From CBDCYS01 sp965224215 (GTDB lineage: Bacteria; Acidobacteriota; Terriglobia; Bryobacterales; UBA6623), in NCBI GenBank assembly GCA_965224215.1, contig CBDCYS010000051.1, positions 124,001 to 188,000 on the forward strand: a DNA stretch of 64,000 nt, read 5' to 3'. Each line of letters starts with the position of its first letter. The stretch's first letter is position 1. This document shows positions 17,044 to 26,556 of the stretch, piece after piece. Below the pieces are notes generated by a model. That model did not search any database, was not told where the DNA came from, and worked only from the letters and a program-made list of their open reading frames with translations. The translations under genes and the position numbers were made by a program.

Positions 17044-17967
17044 TCAAGCCCTGGATCCGAACTGGCGCGAGTAGACTTCAGTAAACTTCGCTCCTAGCAG
17101 GAATGCCCAGAACGAGTAGAACACCCACAAGAGAACGAAAACCAGGGATCCGGCGGCTCCGTAGACGAACCCCACACTGCTGCGCCCTAAGTACTCCCCA
17201 ATCAGATAGTTTCCGCCTGAGGAGAGCAGGGAAGTGACCGCGGCGCCGCCCCAGACGTCTCCCCAAGCGATTTCCGTCTGCGGCAGAAACTTAAACATCG
17301 CCGCAAAAACCAGAGTCATCAGGCTGAACGTCGCCCCCAGCGTCAGGGCGCGAAGCGCCAGTGGCGGCACCTGCAGCCATTGACCGGCAAGTTCGCCCAA
17401 CCCGCTCAGCAACGCGTTCGCCGCGACGGTAATTCCAAGCAGAACGCCGATCAGGATCACCATCAGAAACGCGATGATGCGTGTGTAGAGAAACCCGCGG
17501 ATGACCTGGCCGGTCTTCGGGGCGACGCCCCAAATGTCATTGAGGGCGTGGCGAAGTTCGGAGAACAGCACAGTGGCCCCAAACAAGACCGTTGCCAGGC
17601 CGATCAGTGTTCCCGCGGTTCCCGAGAATTCACGGTTAGCCCTCCCCGAGATGGAAATGACGAAATCAGCCCCATTTTCGCCGAGCACGTTTTCAATTGC
17701 AGCAAAGGCTTCGTCCCGGGCCGCCGCTTCGCCGATTGTCCAAGAAGCCACCGAAATCACGATGATCAGGCCCGGCGCTATCGAAAAGAGGGCGTAGAAA
17801 GCTAATGCGGCGGCAATACGGGACTCTCTGTGAATCCGCCAGCCGACGATGGCCTCTTTGATAAGGCCCCAAACCAGACCGGCGTATTGGGTCAGCTCGG
17901 GCAGGTGCCGAGGCTCCTTGGGCCGGCCGCCGGCAGGATGGTCCTCGGTGATCGAGTCGTGCGGCAT
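17044..17967 (-). CDS. YihY/virulence-factor-BrkB family membrane protein
   Basis: 307 residues from the preferred ATG at 17967 (MPHDSITED). An in-frame start at 18039 would add 24 basic residues. After a soluble N-terminus, IHRESRIAAALAFYALFSIAPGLIIVI begins the family domain with six hydrophobic segments (about 40-65, 115-150, 165-190, 205-235, 240-265, 270-295). The motifs ALAFYALFSIAP and SSVGFVYGAAGSLV are diagnostic. The family is inner-membrane, of uncertain transport function, and not itself RNase BN. It stands alone, antiparallel to its neighbours. Confidence 0.92.
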   Translation of the reverse strand: MPHDSITEDHPAGGRPKEPRHLPELTQYAGLVWGLIKEAIVGWRIHRESRIAAALAFYALFSIAPGLIIVISVASWTIGEAAARDEAFAAIENVLGENGADFVISISGRANREFSGTAGTLIGLATVLFGATVLFSELRHALNDIWGVAPKTGQVIRGFLYTRIIAFLMVILIGVLLGITVAANALLSGLGELAGQWLQVPPLALRALTLGATFSLMTLVFAAMFKFLPQTEIAWGDVWGGAAVTSLLSSGGNYLIGEYLGRSSVGFVYGAAGSLVFVLLWVFYSFWAFLLGAKFTEVYSRQFGSRA

Positions 17968-18128
17968 GCGTCGGGTTCTGATGGGTTCTCGGTCTACGTC
18001 TTTGTACGCCCGTGCTCCCCGGCCGCGGGCGCTCTTCATTGTACGCAGTGCCCTCGTACTCGGTGTCCGGTGCTCGGTAGTGGAGCCTAACCTGGTCCAG
18101 ATTTGCAGCGAACACCTAGAATGGGATC

Positions 18129-18626
18129 ATGCAGCGCGACCCCAGCCTGATTCCTCTTTCGCACCAGCACCAGCACGGATTAGCGCTGGCGGTCTTGATC
18201 GATCGTGGCCTGAAAGGCGATCCCTCGCCAGACAAGGCAGCGGAGCTTTGCGGCATGGTGGCCGATATGTTCGAGTTGGAGTTGGTCCACCACTTCAAGG
18301 TGGAGGAGGAAGTGCTGTTCCCAGCTGTTCGAGAAAAGCTGGCATCCGATGGGATCATCGATCAGCTCGTCGCGCAGCATCGCGAAATGGAATCACTGGC
18401 CGGCCGTATTGCCGCCGCCCTCGAAGGAGAGCGTATTGAGCTGCTGACCGCGTTCGGCGAACTGCTCAGCCGTCACATTCGGATCGAGGAACGACAGCTC
18501 TTCCAGGAAGTACAAGAAAAGGTTGTGCCCGGAGATCTGAGCGAGCTAGGAGCGGAGATTGACGGCCGGTTAATAAAGGTCTGCCCGTCGAGCGGCAGGT
18601 TGCCCTGGGACAAAGGGATCGAATAG
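18129..18626 (+). CDS. Hemerythrin HHE-domain protein
   Basis: A 165-residue four-helix protein. The His/Glu ligands of a di-iron hemerythrin-like site appear in LSHQHQHGL, VHHFKVEEEVLFP, QHREME and RHIRIEERQLF. Such proteins bind iron and oxygen or NO. The last 40 residues leave the domain. It begins about 160 bp from the divergent YihY gene. The IS1380-bounded block starts 48 bp after its stop. Confidence 0.88.
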   Translation: MQRDPSLIPLSHQHQHGLALAVLIDRGLKGDPSPDKAAELCGMVADMFELELVHHFKVEEEVLFPAVREKLASDGIIDQLVAQHREMESLAGRIAAALEGERIELLTAFGELLSRHIRIEERQLFQEVQEKVVPGDLSELGAEIDGRLIKVCPSSGRLPWDKGIE

Positions 18627-18674
18627 ACGGGAGCGCCGCCATTCCCAGTGGCTCGCCACCTCTCAGAAGTGTCA

Positions 18675-20474
18675 CCTGAATTATGCACTGCCGGTGCACC
18701 TGGTGAGGGCTGAGCCGCCAGGAACCATTTGGGGACCCCCGAAAACATGGGGTAAAAAGGTAGGCTGGCAAAGATTTCAGCTTCGCCAGTCAACCCCAAG
18801 GAGGTCACCCAAATGGTTACCAAACGAAAACAGCATAGCTCCCGAAGGCCCGTCAAACAAGGCCCCGGCGCGAGGGCCCCGCGGCCCAATAAAATCGGGG
18901 CTGCCACGCCCTATCACTTCCGTGGCAAGAATCTGACTCCCTACGGCGGCTTGCTGCCCGTCGCCACCCTGCTCGAAAAACTCGGCTTCCAAGCGCTGCT
19001 GGAAGAAACCCTCACGACCAAACGGATCACCCGAGCCATGAGCCCCTACCAGTTCGTGCTGGCCCTCGTGCTCGGCCTCTATGTCGGCTTTGCGCGGCTC
19101 AACCAACTCCGCTTCATCGCTCGCGACCCCATCCTGACCGGCATCTTGCAAGTGACGCGTCTGCCGCCGCAGTCCACGCTGTGGCGCTTTTTGGCCTCGC
19201 TGCACCTCAACGTGGCGAAGCAGATCCTTTCCATTCAGCGCCAGCTGCGGGAACGAGTCTGGGCCGCGGCCCACGTGAAGTTGGAGACGGTGACGCTGGA
19301 CACCGACACCACCGTGCATACCCTCTACGGCCGCCAGATGGGCGGGCGCAAGAGCTACAACCCCAAGAACAAGGGCAAGCGCAGCTACCAGCCGATACTG
19401 ACCTTCCTGGCCGAGACGCGCGAATACCTGATGGGCGGGTTGCGCAACGGCGACCGGCCCACGGGCCGACAGATCGCCGCCCACCTCGAGAGCGCTTTCC
19501 GGACTTTGCCGGGCGGCGTGAAGAAAATCCTGGCGCGGGCCGATTCCGGCTTTTATTGCTGGGAGGCGGTGGAGGCCTATGAAAAGGCGGCTTGTCAGTT
19601 CGTCATCGTGGCGCGCAAAACGCGGCGCCTGGTCGAGCGCTTGCAGCAAGCAGAATGGAAACCCTCCCCCCGCTCCGACGCGGACGCGGAATGCGAATTC
19701 CTCTACCAACCGCAAGGCTGGGCGCGGGCCTGCCGTTTCCTGGCGCTGCGTTACGAAAACGAGCCCAAGGCCGGCGCGGCCGAGCAATACCAGTTGTTCG
19801 CCACCAGCGCTTACACCTACCGCGTGTTTGTCACCAATCTGGCCGAGCCGATCGCGGCGGTGGTGTGGTTTTACAATCAGCGCGCCGGAGCCGAGAACCT
19901 GATCAAGGAGGCCAACAACGACGCCGGGCTGGCGGCCCATCCCTCGCGCCGCTTTGACATGAACCGCAATCACTTTCAGTTGGCCATGCTGGCCTACAAT
20001 CTCAACTGCTGGCTGCTGCTGTTCAACCGCGAAGCCCAGGCCAGCGTGGAGACGCTGCGGCACACCACCCTGGCGACGGCGCGGCTGCGTTTTCTGTTCG
20101 TGGCGGCCAAGATCTGGCGGCACGCCGGCAGAACGGGTGTCAGCTACAGCGATCATTATCAGGAAAAGGGCCTGTTTGAACGGCTGATGCGACGGCTGCG
20201 GGCGATGGGGCCGCCGGGATCGAGCTTGGCACCGGTGGTGGAGGGTGCGCTGAGCTGAGGGGCACTCCATGCATAAAATTTCATGCACTCGCCGCAACGT
20301 ACTGGGAACACGCCGCTTGCCAGCCCGCTTTTGCCCTGCCGGGATCAGGAGGCGGCTCAAACGGGGAGGGAAACAGCAGAAAAGACGACTTGCGAAATCA
20401 CTGAGTTGACACGAGTGCCGCTATCGCCACAACTCCATCGACGATGGCTACGCCGAATCTGTGCATAATTCAGG
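18675..20474 (+). mobile_element. IS1380-type element, copy A (1800 bp)
   Basis: Ends CCTGAATTATGCAC and GTGCATAATTCAGG are perfect inverted repeats. Left flank TGTCA, right flank TAGTA: no duplication of its own, as expected for one arm of a composite unit. Between transposase and right end lies the partial palindrome GCATAAAATTTCATGC. Confidence 0.93.
18813..20258 (+). CDS. IS1380-family transposase, copy A
   Basis: A 481-residue DDE transposase. The ribosome-binding site AAGGAGG lies 8 nt before the ATG. The basic N-terminus (MVTKRKQHSSRRPV) is followed by a Pro/Arg-rich linker. Catalytic region: VTLDTDTTVHTLYGRQMGG (first Asp), ILARADSGFYCWEAVEAYE (second Asp) and YNQRAGAENLIKEANND (Glu), the pattern of IS1380. 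The frame is intact and nearly identical to copies B and D, so it is likely functional and able to act on the MITEs. It differs from B at AYNLNCW versus AYNRNCW. Confidence 0.95.
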   Translation: MVTKRKQHSSRRPVKQGPGARAPRPNKIGAATPYHFRGKNLTPYGGLLPVATLLEKLGFQALLEETLTTKRITRAMSPYQFVLALVLGLYVGFARLNQLRFIARDPILTGILQVTRLPPQSTLWRFLASLHLNVAKQILSIQRQLRERVWAAAHVKLETVTLDTDTTVHTLYGRQMGGRKSYNPKNKGKRSYQPILTFLAETREYLMGGLRNGDRPTGRQIAAHLESAFRTLPGGVKKILARADSGFYCWEAVEAYEKAACQFVIVARKTRRLVERLQQAEWKPSPRSDADAECEFLYQPQGWARACRFLALRYENEPKAGAAEQYQLFATSAYTYRVFVTNLAEPIAAVVWFYNQRAGAENLIKEANNDAGLAAHPSRRFDMNRNHFQLAMLAYNLNCWLLLFNREAQASVETLRHTTLATARLRFLFVAAKIWRHAGRTGVSYSDHYQEKGLFERLMRRLRAMGPPGSSLAPVVEGALS

Positions 20475-20810
20475 TAGTATCGAGCAACTCTTCATCGGTT
20501 CGGCCCGGCCACGCATTCGAAATTCTCGGCAGCAGCTCAGTCAGAAGGTAGTTCCGATTGTGTAAGAAATCTCCCAGAATACGATCTGATCGCTAGCTTG
20601 ACCCTCATTCAAGTGTTGGGATGTATTCCTGTAATCAAATGGCAAGTTCGCTAACACCTTAACACTAGGCTCAACATCCGGTACGCAATAAAAACGACAC
20701 TCATAGTCAAGGCGGTTTCTCTTGACAACGTTCCAGAGAGCCATGTCGACGCTATGCATTCCAGGATTGAACACCGGAGGACTCGCACAGATGATGCTCA
20801 GTTGTCTCAT
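20475..20810 (-). pseudogene. Polysaccharide pyruvyl-transferase-like gene fragment, frameshifted and truncated
   Basis: Starts MRQLSIICASPPVFNPGMHS (ATG at 20810), continues to ASDQIVFW and then shifts frame at about 20572-20576. With one G restored after TGG the protein reads on as FWGDFLHNRNYLLTELLPRI and so on to the end of IS copy A, where the gene is cut. The N-terminus and the FWGDFLHN motif recall polysaccharide pyruvyl transferases, which add ketal pyruvate to surface sugars; this family call is tentative. It lies downstream of the glycosyltransferase remnant on the same strand, so both came from one surface-polysaccharide operon. Confidence 0.55.
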
Positions 20811-20958
20811 CTTCTTATACAGGCAGCGAGTTTGAGGGAATCAGGTACGTAGCTGACGATCTATTGCCCCCGTCGCTTCTCCTTGTCGAGGCGGCCGTTT
20901 CGGTAATTCCAAGAAAGTGATTCGGTAATACAGACAGGTGGCTGAGCAAATCGTTACA

Positions 20959-22758
20959 CCTGAATTATGCACTGCCGGTGCACCTGGTGAGGGCTGAGCC
21001 GCCAGGAACCATTTGGGGACCCCCGAAAACATGGGGTAAAAAGGTAGGCTGGCAAAGATTTCAGCTTCGCCAGTCAACCCCAAGGAGGTCACCCAAATGG
21101 TTACCAAACGAAAACAGCATAGCTCCCGAAGGCCCGTCAAACAAGGCCCCGGCGCGAGGGCCCCGCGGCCCAATAAAATCGGGGCTGCCACGCCCTATCA
21201 CTTCCGTGGCAAGAATCTGACTCCCTACGGCGGCTTGCTGCCCGTCGCCACCCTGCTCGAAAAACTCGGCTTCCAAGCGCTGCTGGAAGAAACCCTCACG
21301 ACCAAACGGATCACCCGAGCCATGAGCCCCTACCAGTTCGTGCTGGCCCTCGTGCTCGGCCTCTATGTCGGCTTTGCGCGGCTCAACCAACTCCGCTTCA
21401 TCGCTCGCGACCCCATCCTGACCGGCATCTTGCAAGTGACGCGTCTGCCGCCGCAGTCCACGCTGTGGCGCTTTCTGGCCTCGCTGCACCTCAACGTGGC
21501 GAAGCAGATCCTTTCCATTCAGCGCCAGCTGCGGGAACGAGTCTGGGCCGCGGCCCACGTGAAGTTGGAGACGGTGACGCTGGACACCGACACCACCGTG
21601 CATACCCTCTACGGCCGCCAGATGGGCGGGCGCAAGAGCTACAACCCCAAGAACAAGGGCAAGCGCAGCTACCAGCCGATACTGACCTTCCTGGCCGAGA
21701 CGCGCGAATACCTGATGGGCGGGTTGCGCAACGGCGACCGGCCCACGGGCCGACAGATCGCCGCCCACCTCGAGAGCGCTTTCCGGACTTTGCCGGGCGG
21801 CGTGAAGAAAATCCTGGCGCGGGCCGATTCCGGCTTTTATTGCTGGGAGGCGGTGGAGGCCTATGAAAAGGCGGCTTGTCAGTTCGTCATCGTGGCGCGC
21901 AAAACGCGGCGCCTGGTCGAGCGCTTGCAGCAAGCAGAATGGAAACCCTCCCCCCGCTCCGACGCGGACGCGGAATGCGAATTCCTCTACCAACCGCAAG
22001 GCTGGGCGCGGGCCTGCCGTTTCCTGGCGCTGCGTTACGAAAACGAGCCCAAGGCCGGCGCGGCCGAGCAATACCAGTTGTTCGCCACCAGCGCTTACAC
22101 CTACCGCGTGTTTGTCACCAATCTGGCCGAGCCGATCGCGGCGGTGGTGTGGTTTTACAATCAGCGCGCCGGAGCCGAGAACCTGATCAAGGAGGCCAAC
22201 AACGACGCCGGGCTGGCGGCCCATCCCTCGCGCCGCTTTGACATGAACCGCAATCACTTTCAGTTGGCCATGCTGGCCTACAATCGCAACTGCTGGCTGC
22301 TGCTGTTCAACCGCGAAGCCCAGGCCAGCGTGGAGACGCTGCGGCACACCACCCTGGCGACGGCGCGGCTGCGTTTTCTGTTCGTGGCGGCCAAGATCTG
22401 GCGGCACGCCGGCAGAACGGGTGTCAGCTACAGCGATCATTATCAGGAAAAGGGTCTGTTTGAACGGCTGATGCGACGGCTGCGGGCGATGGGGCCGCCG
22501 GGATCGAGCTTGGCGCCGGTGGTGGAGGGTGCGCTGAGCTGAGGGGCACTCCATGCATAAAATTTCATGCACTCGCCGCAACGTACTGGGAACACGCCGC
22601 TTGCCAGCCCGCTTTTGCCCTGCCGGGATCAGGAGGCGGCTCAAACGGGGAGGGAAACAGCAGAAAAGACGACTTGCGAAATCACTGAGTTGACACGAGT
22701 GCCGCTATCGCCACAACTCCATCGACGATGGCTACGCCGAATCTGTGCATAATTCAGG
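20959..22758 (+). mobile_element. IS1380-type element, copy B (1800 bp) with TTACA duplication
   Basis: Terminal repeats as in copy A. Flanks 20954-20958 and 22759-22763 are both TTACA, a perfect 5-bp target duplication. The insertion hit the stop codon of the glycosyltransferase remnant (TAA lies inside the duplicated TGTAA on the minus strand), leaving that gene's end unchanged. Confidence 0.95.
21097..22542 (+). CDS. IS1380-family transposase, copy B
   Basis: 481 residues, same start context and DDE residues as copy A, with AYNRNCW instead of AYNLNCW; it shares this variant with copy D at 53565. Intact frame plus an exact target duplication make this the youngest-looking full copy in the block. 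Confidence 0.95.
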   Translation: MVTKRKQHSSRRPVKQGPGARAPRPNKIGAATPYHFRGKNLTPYGGLLPVATLLEKLGFQALLEETLTTKRITRAMSPYQFVLALVLGLYVGFARLNQLRFIARDPILTGILQVTRLPPQSTLWRFLASLHLNVAKQILSIQRQLRERVWAAAHVKLETVTLDTDTTVHTLYGRQMGGRKSYNPKNKGKRSYQPILTFLAETREYLMGGLRNGDRPTGRQIAAHLESAFRTLPGGVKKILARADSGFYCWEAVEAYEKAACQFVIVARKTRRLVERLQQAEWKPSPRSDADAECEFLYQPQGWARACRFLALRYENEPKAGAAEQYQLFATSAYTYRVFVTNLAEPIAAVVWFYNQRAGAENLIKEANNDAGLAAHPSRRFDMNRNHFQLAMLAYNRNCWLLLFNREAQASVETLRHTTLATARLRFLFVAAKIWRHAGRTGVSYSDHYQEKGLFERLMRRLRAMGPPGSSLAPVVEGALS

Positions 22759-23392
22759 TTACATCATTCCGATCCGCGTCAACAGGTCGCCAAGCACCCG
22801 ATCCGCCGCAAAGTACTCCCGTGCAATCTCTAGTGCCGCTCTCGAGTGCCCTTCGTAGTCTGAAATGATGGCCTGGACAGCCCTGGCCGCATCCTCCTTG
22901 TTCGAGAATATCAAGAGACCCTGTCCGGTCGGGATAATGTTTCCGAATGCCGTGTCCTGCGTAACAACCGGCCTCCCAGCAGCCAAATAACAGGCACTCC
23001 GATCGCTGAACCAACCGCTTCTCAATGCAACGTTCTGTTCCTTGGCGACCGTGAACTCCGCGGCCGAGGAACAGATATACTGCCGATAGCGGTCCGGGTC
23101 AGATAATGTCTGCGCTAAGACAATCTTCCAGCCGTGATCCCGCACCCGTTGCTGTTGGTCGCCGTCAATTCCCACGAGCGCCAGTTCCATGTCCCAGGGA
23201 ACTACAGCCGGGATGTCCAGCACCTGTCCAAATTCGTAGTCTTTGCGCCAGTGGTAGGCTCGGTTATTCCAAACGAAACCCTGGGTCCGATTCTTCCAGT
23301 GCCCTACAGTCGTGAATTTCTTGACGACATCCAAACCGTCGACAGGCCGCCACCAGTCAAGGCAAACAGGAGGGCGAGTTGGAATCCAGTTA

Positions 23393-24423
23393 GATGGGTA
23401 TCCGGTTGACTCAGGTAGCCCCAAGATGTAGTATGCCGGCAGATGGAAGATTACCCTCAGAACCTGCCAGAATTCGAGTCCCGTTTTAGCAGTGAGGAGG
23501 CCTGCCGGGAGTATCTGTTCCGGCTGCGCTGGCCGGACGGTTTCCGCTGTCCGGGTTGCGGTTGTGGAAAGTCGTGGCCTTTGCGAAAAGTGCTGCTGCA
23601 GTGCGCTGCGTGTGGGTGCCAAACCTCGGTGACCGCCGGGACCATCTTTCAGGACACGCGCAGCCCTTTGCCGTTGTGGTTTCGTGCGATGTGGTGGGTC
23701 ACCACCCAAAAAACTGGAGCCAGCGCTTTGGGACTGCAAAGAGTGTTGGGGCTCAACAGGTACGAAACGGCTTGGACCTGGCTGCACAAAATACGGCGCG
23801 CGATGGTGCGGCCGGGACGGGATTTGCTCGCCGGGACAGTGGAAGTCGATGAAAGCTACTGGGGCGGGCTCGAAGAGGACCTGCGGGGCCGAAACCTGAA
23901 AAACAAAGCATTGATCGCAGTGGCCGCTCAAGAGGATGGGCGGGGTATCGGCCGGATTCGCATGAAGAGAATCGAGGATGCCTCGGGCGAGAGCCTGTTG
24001 CCTTTCGTGGAGGAGTGCATCGAGCCGGGCAGCGTGGTGCATACCGACGGCTGGCCCGGTTACTCCGGGTTGAAAAAGGAAGGCTACGTCCATCAGGTCA
24101 CAGTTGTCAGCAGGCAGGAGCAGTCCAAGTCGGAATTGATGCCCCGCGTCCACCGCGTGATGTCACTGCTCAAGCGCTGGCTACTGGGCACCCATCAGGG
24201 CACCGTGAGCCACAAACATCTGGACTACTACCTGGACGAGTTCACCTTCCGTTTCAACCGCCGCAAATCCAAAAGCCGCGGCAAACTCTTCTATCGGCTC
24301 GTCCAGCAGGCGGTAGCCGTGAATCCCGCGACTTACAAGATGATTGTTCACCCGGTTACAGAACCCAAGAAAATCCCCAAACCACAAGATATTGGGGCTA
24401 CCTGAGTCAACCGGATACCCATC
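23393..24423 (+). mobile_element. IS1595-type element, copy 1 (1031 bp)
   Basis: Inverted repeats begin GATGGGTATCCGGTTGACTC and continue to about 30 bp. Both flanks are TCCAGTTA (23385-23392 and 24424-24431), a perfect 8-bp target duplication inside the glycosyltransferase remnant. Boundaries are therefore exact. Confidence 0.95.
23443..24405 (+). CDS. IS1595-family transposase (ISXO2-like), copy 1
   Basis: A 320-residue transposase. It has an N-terminal zinc-ribbon (CPGCGCGKSW and CAACGCQTS), then a DDE-type ISXO2 domain: VEVDESYWGGLEEDLRGR (first Asp), VVHTDGWPGYSGLKKEGY (second Asp), and HKHLDYYLDEFTFRFNRRKS near the end (acidic residue). The stop lies in the right inverted repeat, so the last codons are read from the IS end. 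Intact. Confidence 0.93.
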   Translation: MEDYPQNLPEFESRFSSEEACREYLFRLRWPDGFRCPGCGCGKSWPLRKVLLQCAACGCQTSVTAGTIFQDTRSPLPLWFRAMWWVTTQKTGASALGLQRVLGLNRYETAWTWLHKIRRAMVRPGRDLLAGTVEVDESYWGGLEEDLRGRNLKNKALIAVAAQEDGRGIGRIRMKRIEDASGESLLPFVEECIEPGSVVHTDGWPGYSGLKKEGYVHQVTVVSRQEQSKSELMPRVHRVMSLLKRWLLGTHQGTVSHKHLDYYLDEFTFRFNRRKSKSRGKLFYRLVQQAVAVNPATYKMIVHPVTEPKKIPKPQDIGAT

Positions 24424-25689
24424 TCCAGTTATATCGAACAATCGGAACTTTACAGTCAGCATTACCGAAGTTTTCTCCATAGCTCAAGTGATAAGTATAT
24501 CGGTCCAAATAGTCGACTAGGTGCTTGTTACCTGAATTATGCACTGCCGGTGCACCTGGTGAGGGCTGAGCCGCCAGGAACCATTTGGGGACCCCCGAAA
24601 ACATGGGGTAAAAAGGTAGGCTGGCAAAGATTTCAGCTTCGCCAGTCAACCCCAAGGAGGTCACCCAAATGGTTACCAAACGAAAACAGCATAGCTCCCG
24701 AAGGCCCGTCAAACAAGGCCCCGGCGCGAGGGCCCCGCGGCCCAATAAAATCGGGGCTGCCACGCCCTATCACTTCCGTGGCAAGAATCTGACTCCCTAC
24801 GGCGGCTTGCTGCCCGTCGCCACCCTGCTCGAAAAACTCGGCTTCCAAGCGCTGCTGGAAGAAACCCTCACGACCAAACGGATCACCCGAGCCATGAGCC
24901 CCTACCAGTTCGTGCTGGCCCTCGTGCTCGGCCTCTATGTCGGCTTTGCGCGGCTCAACCAACTCCGCTTCATCGCTCGCGACCCCATCCTGACCGGCAT
25001 CTTGCAAGTGACGCGTCTGCCGCCGCAGTCCACGCTGTGGCGCTTTCTGGCCTCGCTGCACCTCAACGTGGCGAAGCAGATCCTTTCCATTCAGCGCCAG
25101 CTGCGGGAACGAGTCTGGGCCGCGGCCCACGTGAAGTTGGAGACGGTGACGCTGGACACCGACACCACCGTGCATACCCTCTACGGCCGCCAGATGGGCG
25201 GGCGCAAGAGCTACAACCCCAAGAACAAGGGCAAGCGCAGCTACCAGCCGATACTGACCTTCCTGGCCGAGACGCGCGAATACCTGATGGGCGGGTTGCG
25301 CAACGGCGACCGGCCCACGGGCCGACAGATCGCCGCCCACCTCGAGAGCGCTTTCCGGACTTTGCCGGGCGGCGTGAAGAAAATCCTGGCGCGGGCCGAT
25401 TCCGGCTTTTATTGCTGGGAGGCGGTGGAGGCCTATGAAAAGGCGGCTTGTCAGTTCGTCATCGTGGCGCGCAAAACGCGGCGCCTGGTCGAGCGCTTGC
25501 AGCAAGCAGAAAGGAAACCCTCCCCCCGCTCCGACGCGGACGCGGAATGCGAATTCCTCTACCAACCGCAAGGCTGGGCGCGGGCCTGCCGTTTCCTGGC
25601 GCTGCGTTACGAAAACGAGCCCAAGGCCGGCGCGGCCGAGCAATACCAGTTGTTCGCCACCAGCGCTTACACCTACCGCGTGTTTGTCA

Positions 25690-26219
25690 CCTGAATTATG
25701 CACAGATTCACTTTGCGAGTGTGGCTGCGTTCGTAGCGGGTTGGCGGTCGTCGTGAGGTGGTAGCTCGGCAACTGGTCTTTTGGCTTCTCCGTGTCCGGT
25801 TTCCCTTCCCGCCCAGAATCCGCGTCGTCAAAACCTCGCTCGGAAGTGACGTGTTTCCAGTGCGTTACGGCTAGTGCATAAAATTTTATGCATAGCGCAT
25901 AGCCAGGCTCTCAGATCAGCGCCCTCCCGACCACCGGCAGCAAGCCGCCGTAGGGAGTCGGCTTCCTGCCGCGGAAGTGGTAAGGCGTCGAAGCCCCGAT
26001 TTTATTGGGCCGCGAGGCCGTCACGGCTGGGCCTTGTTGGACGGGCCTTTGGGAGCTATGCTGTTTTCGTCTGGTAACCATGTGGGTGACTTCCTTGGGG
26101 TTGGCTGGCGAAGCTGGAATCTTTGCCCGCCGACCTTTTTACCCCATGTTTTAGGGGGTCCCCAATGGTCCCTTGCGGCTCAGCCCTCCTCAGGTCCACG
26201 CCGCAGTGCATAATTCAGG
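25690..26219 (-). mobile_element. 530-bp IS1380-derived MITE, copy 1
   Basis: Same ends as the full IS, CCTGAATTATGCAC and GTGCATAATTCAGG, with flanks TGTCA at 25685-25689 and 26220-26224. Read on the minus strand it keeps the IS left end and the first 50 or so transposase codons, in diverged form, ending GRALI-stop in the other copies, then a non-coding right part with the perfect palindrome GCATAAAATTTTATGC. It differs enough from the resident IS to derive from a sister element. It cannot encode transposase and must be moved in trans. Confidence 0.9.
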
Positions 26220-26556
26220 TGTCACCAATCTGGCCGAGCCGATCGCGGCGGTGGTGTGGTTTTACAATCAGCGCGCCGGAGCCGAGAACCTGATCAAGGA
26301 GGCCAACAACGACGCCGGGCTGGCGGCCCATCCCTCGCGCCGCTTTGACATGAACCGCAATCACTTTCAGTTGGCCATGCTGGCCTACAATCTCAACTGC
26401 TGGCTGCTGCTGTTCAACCGCGAAGCCCAGGCCAGCGTGGAGACGCTGCGGCAGACCACCCTGGCGACGGCGCGGCTGCGTTTTCTGTTCGTGGCGGCCA
26501 AGATCTGGCGGCACGCCGGCAGAACGGGTGTCAGCTACAGCGATCATTATCAGGAA

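Larger units (their letters stand above)
22759..24530 (-). pseudogene. Glycosyltransferase remnant, 5' end lost and split by an IS1595 element
   Basis: Read on the minus strand from IS copy C: NKHLVDYLDRYTYHLSYGEN, FGNADCKVPIVRYNWR, then the IS1595 element (23393-24423), then PTRPPVCLDWWRPVDGLD, VRDHGWKIVLAQTL, SGWFSDRSACYLAAGRPVVT, QDTAFGNIIPTGQGLLIF and a normal stop at 22759. The C-terminal part (CYLAAGRPVVTQDTGFG-like, then GLLIF) is typical of GT-B glycosyltransferases that end in a Glycos_transf_1-like domain. The N-terminal third is missing because copy C cut it off. It was probably part of a surface-polysaccharide operon with the gene at 20475. Confidence 0.75.

Noticed and set aside
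18777..20360. 527-codon frame antisense to IS1380 copy A (also antisense to B, C and D)
   Set aside because: It exists only because of high third-position GC opposite the transposase gene; composition is Gln/Arg/His-rich without domain motifs and it repeats with each IS copy.
22759..24153. 464-codon frame antisense to the IS1595 transposase and running into the glycosyltransferase remnant
   Set aside because: Only its C-terminal part is a real gene remnant; the N-terminal half is antisense of the IS transposase.
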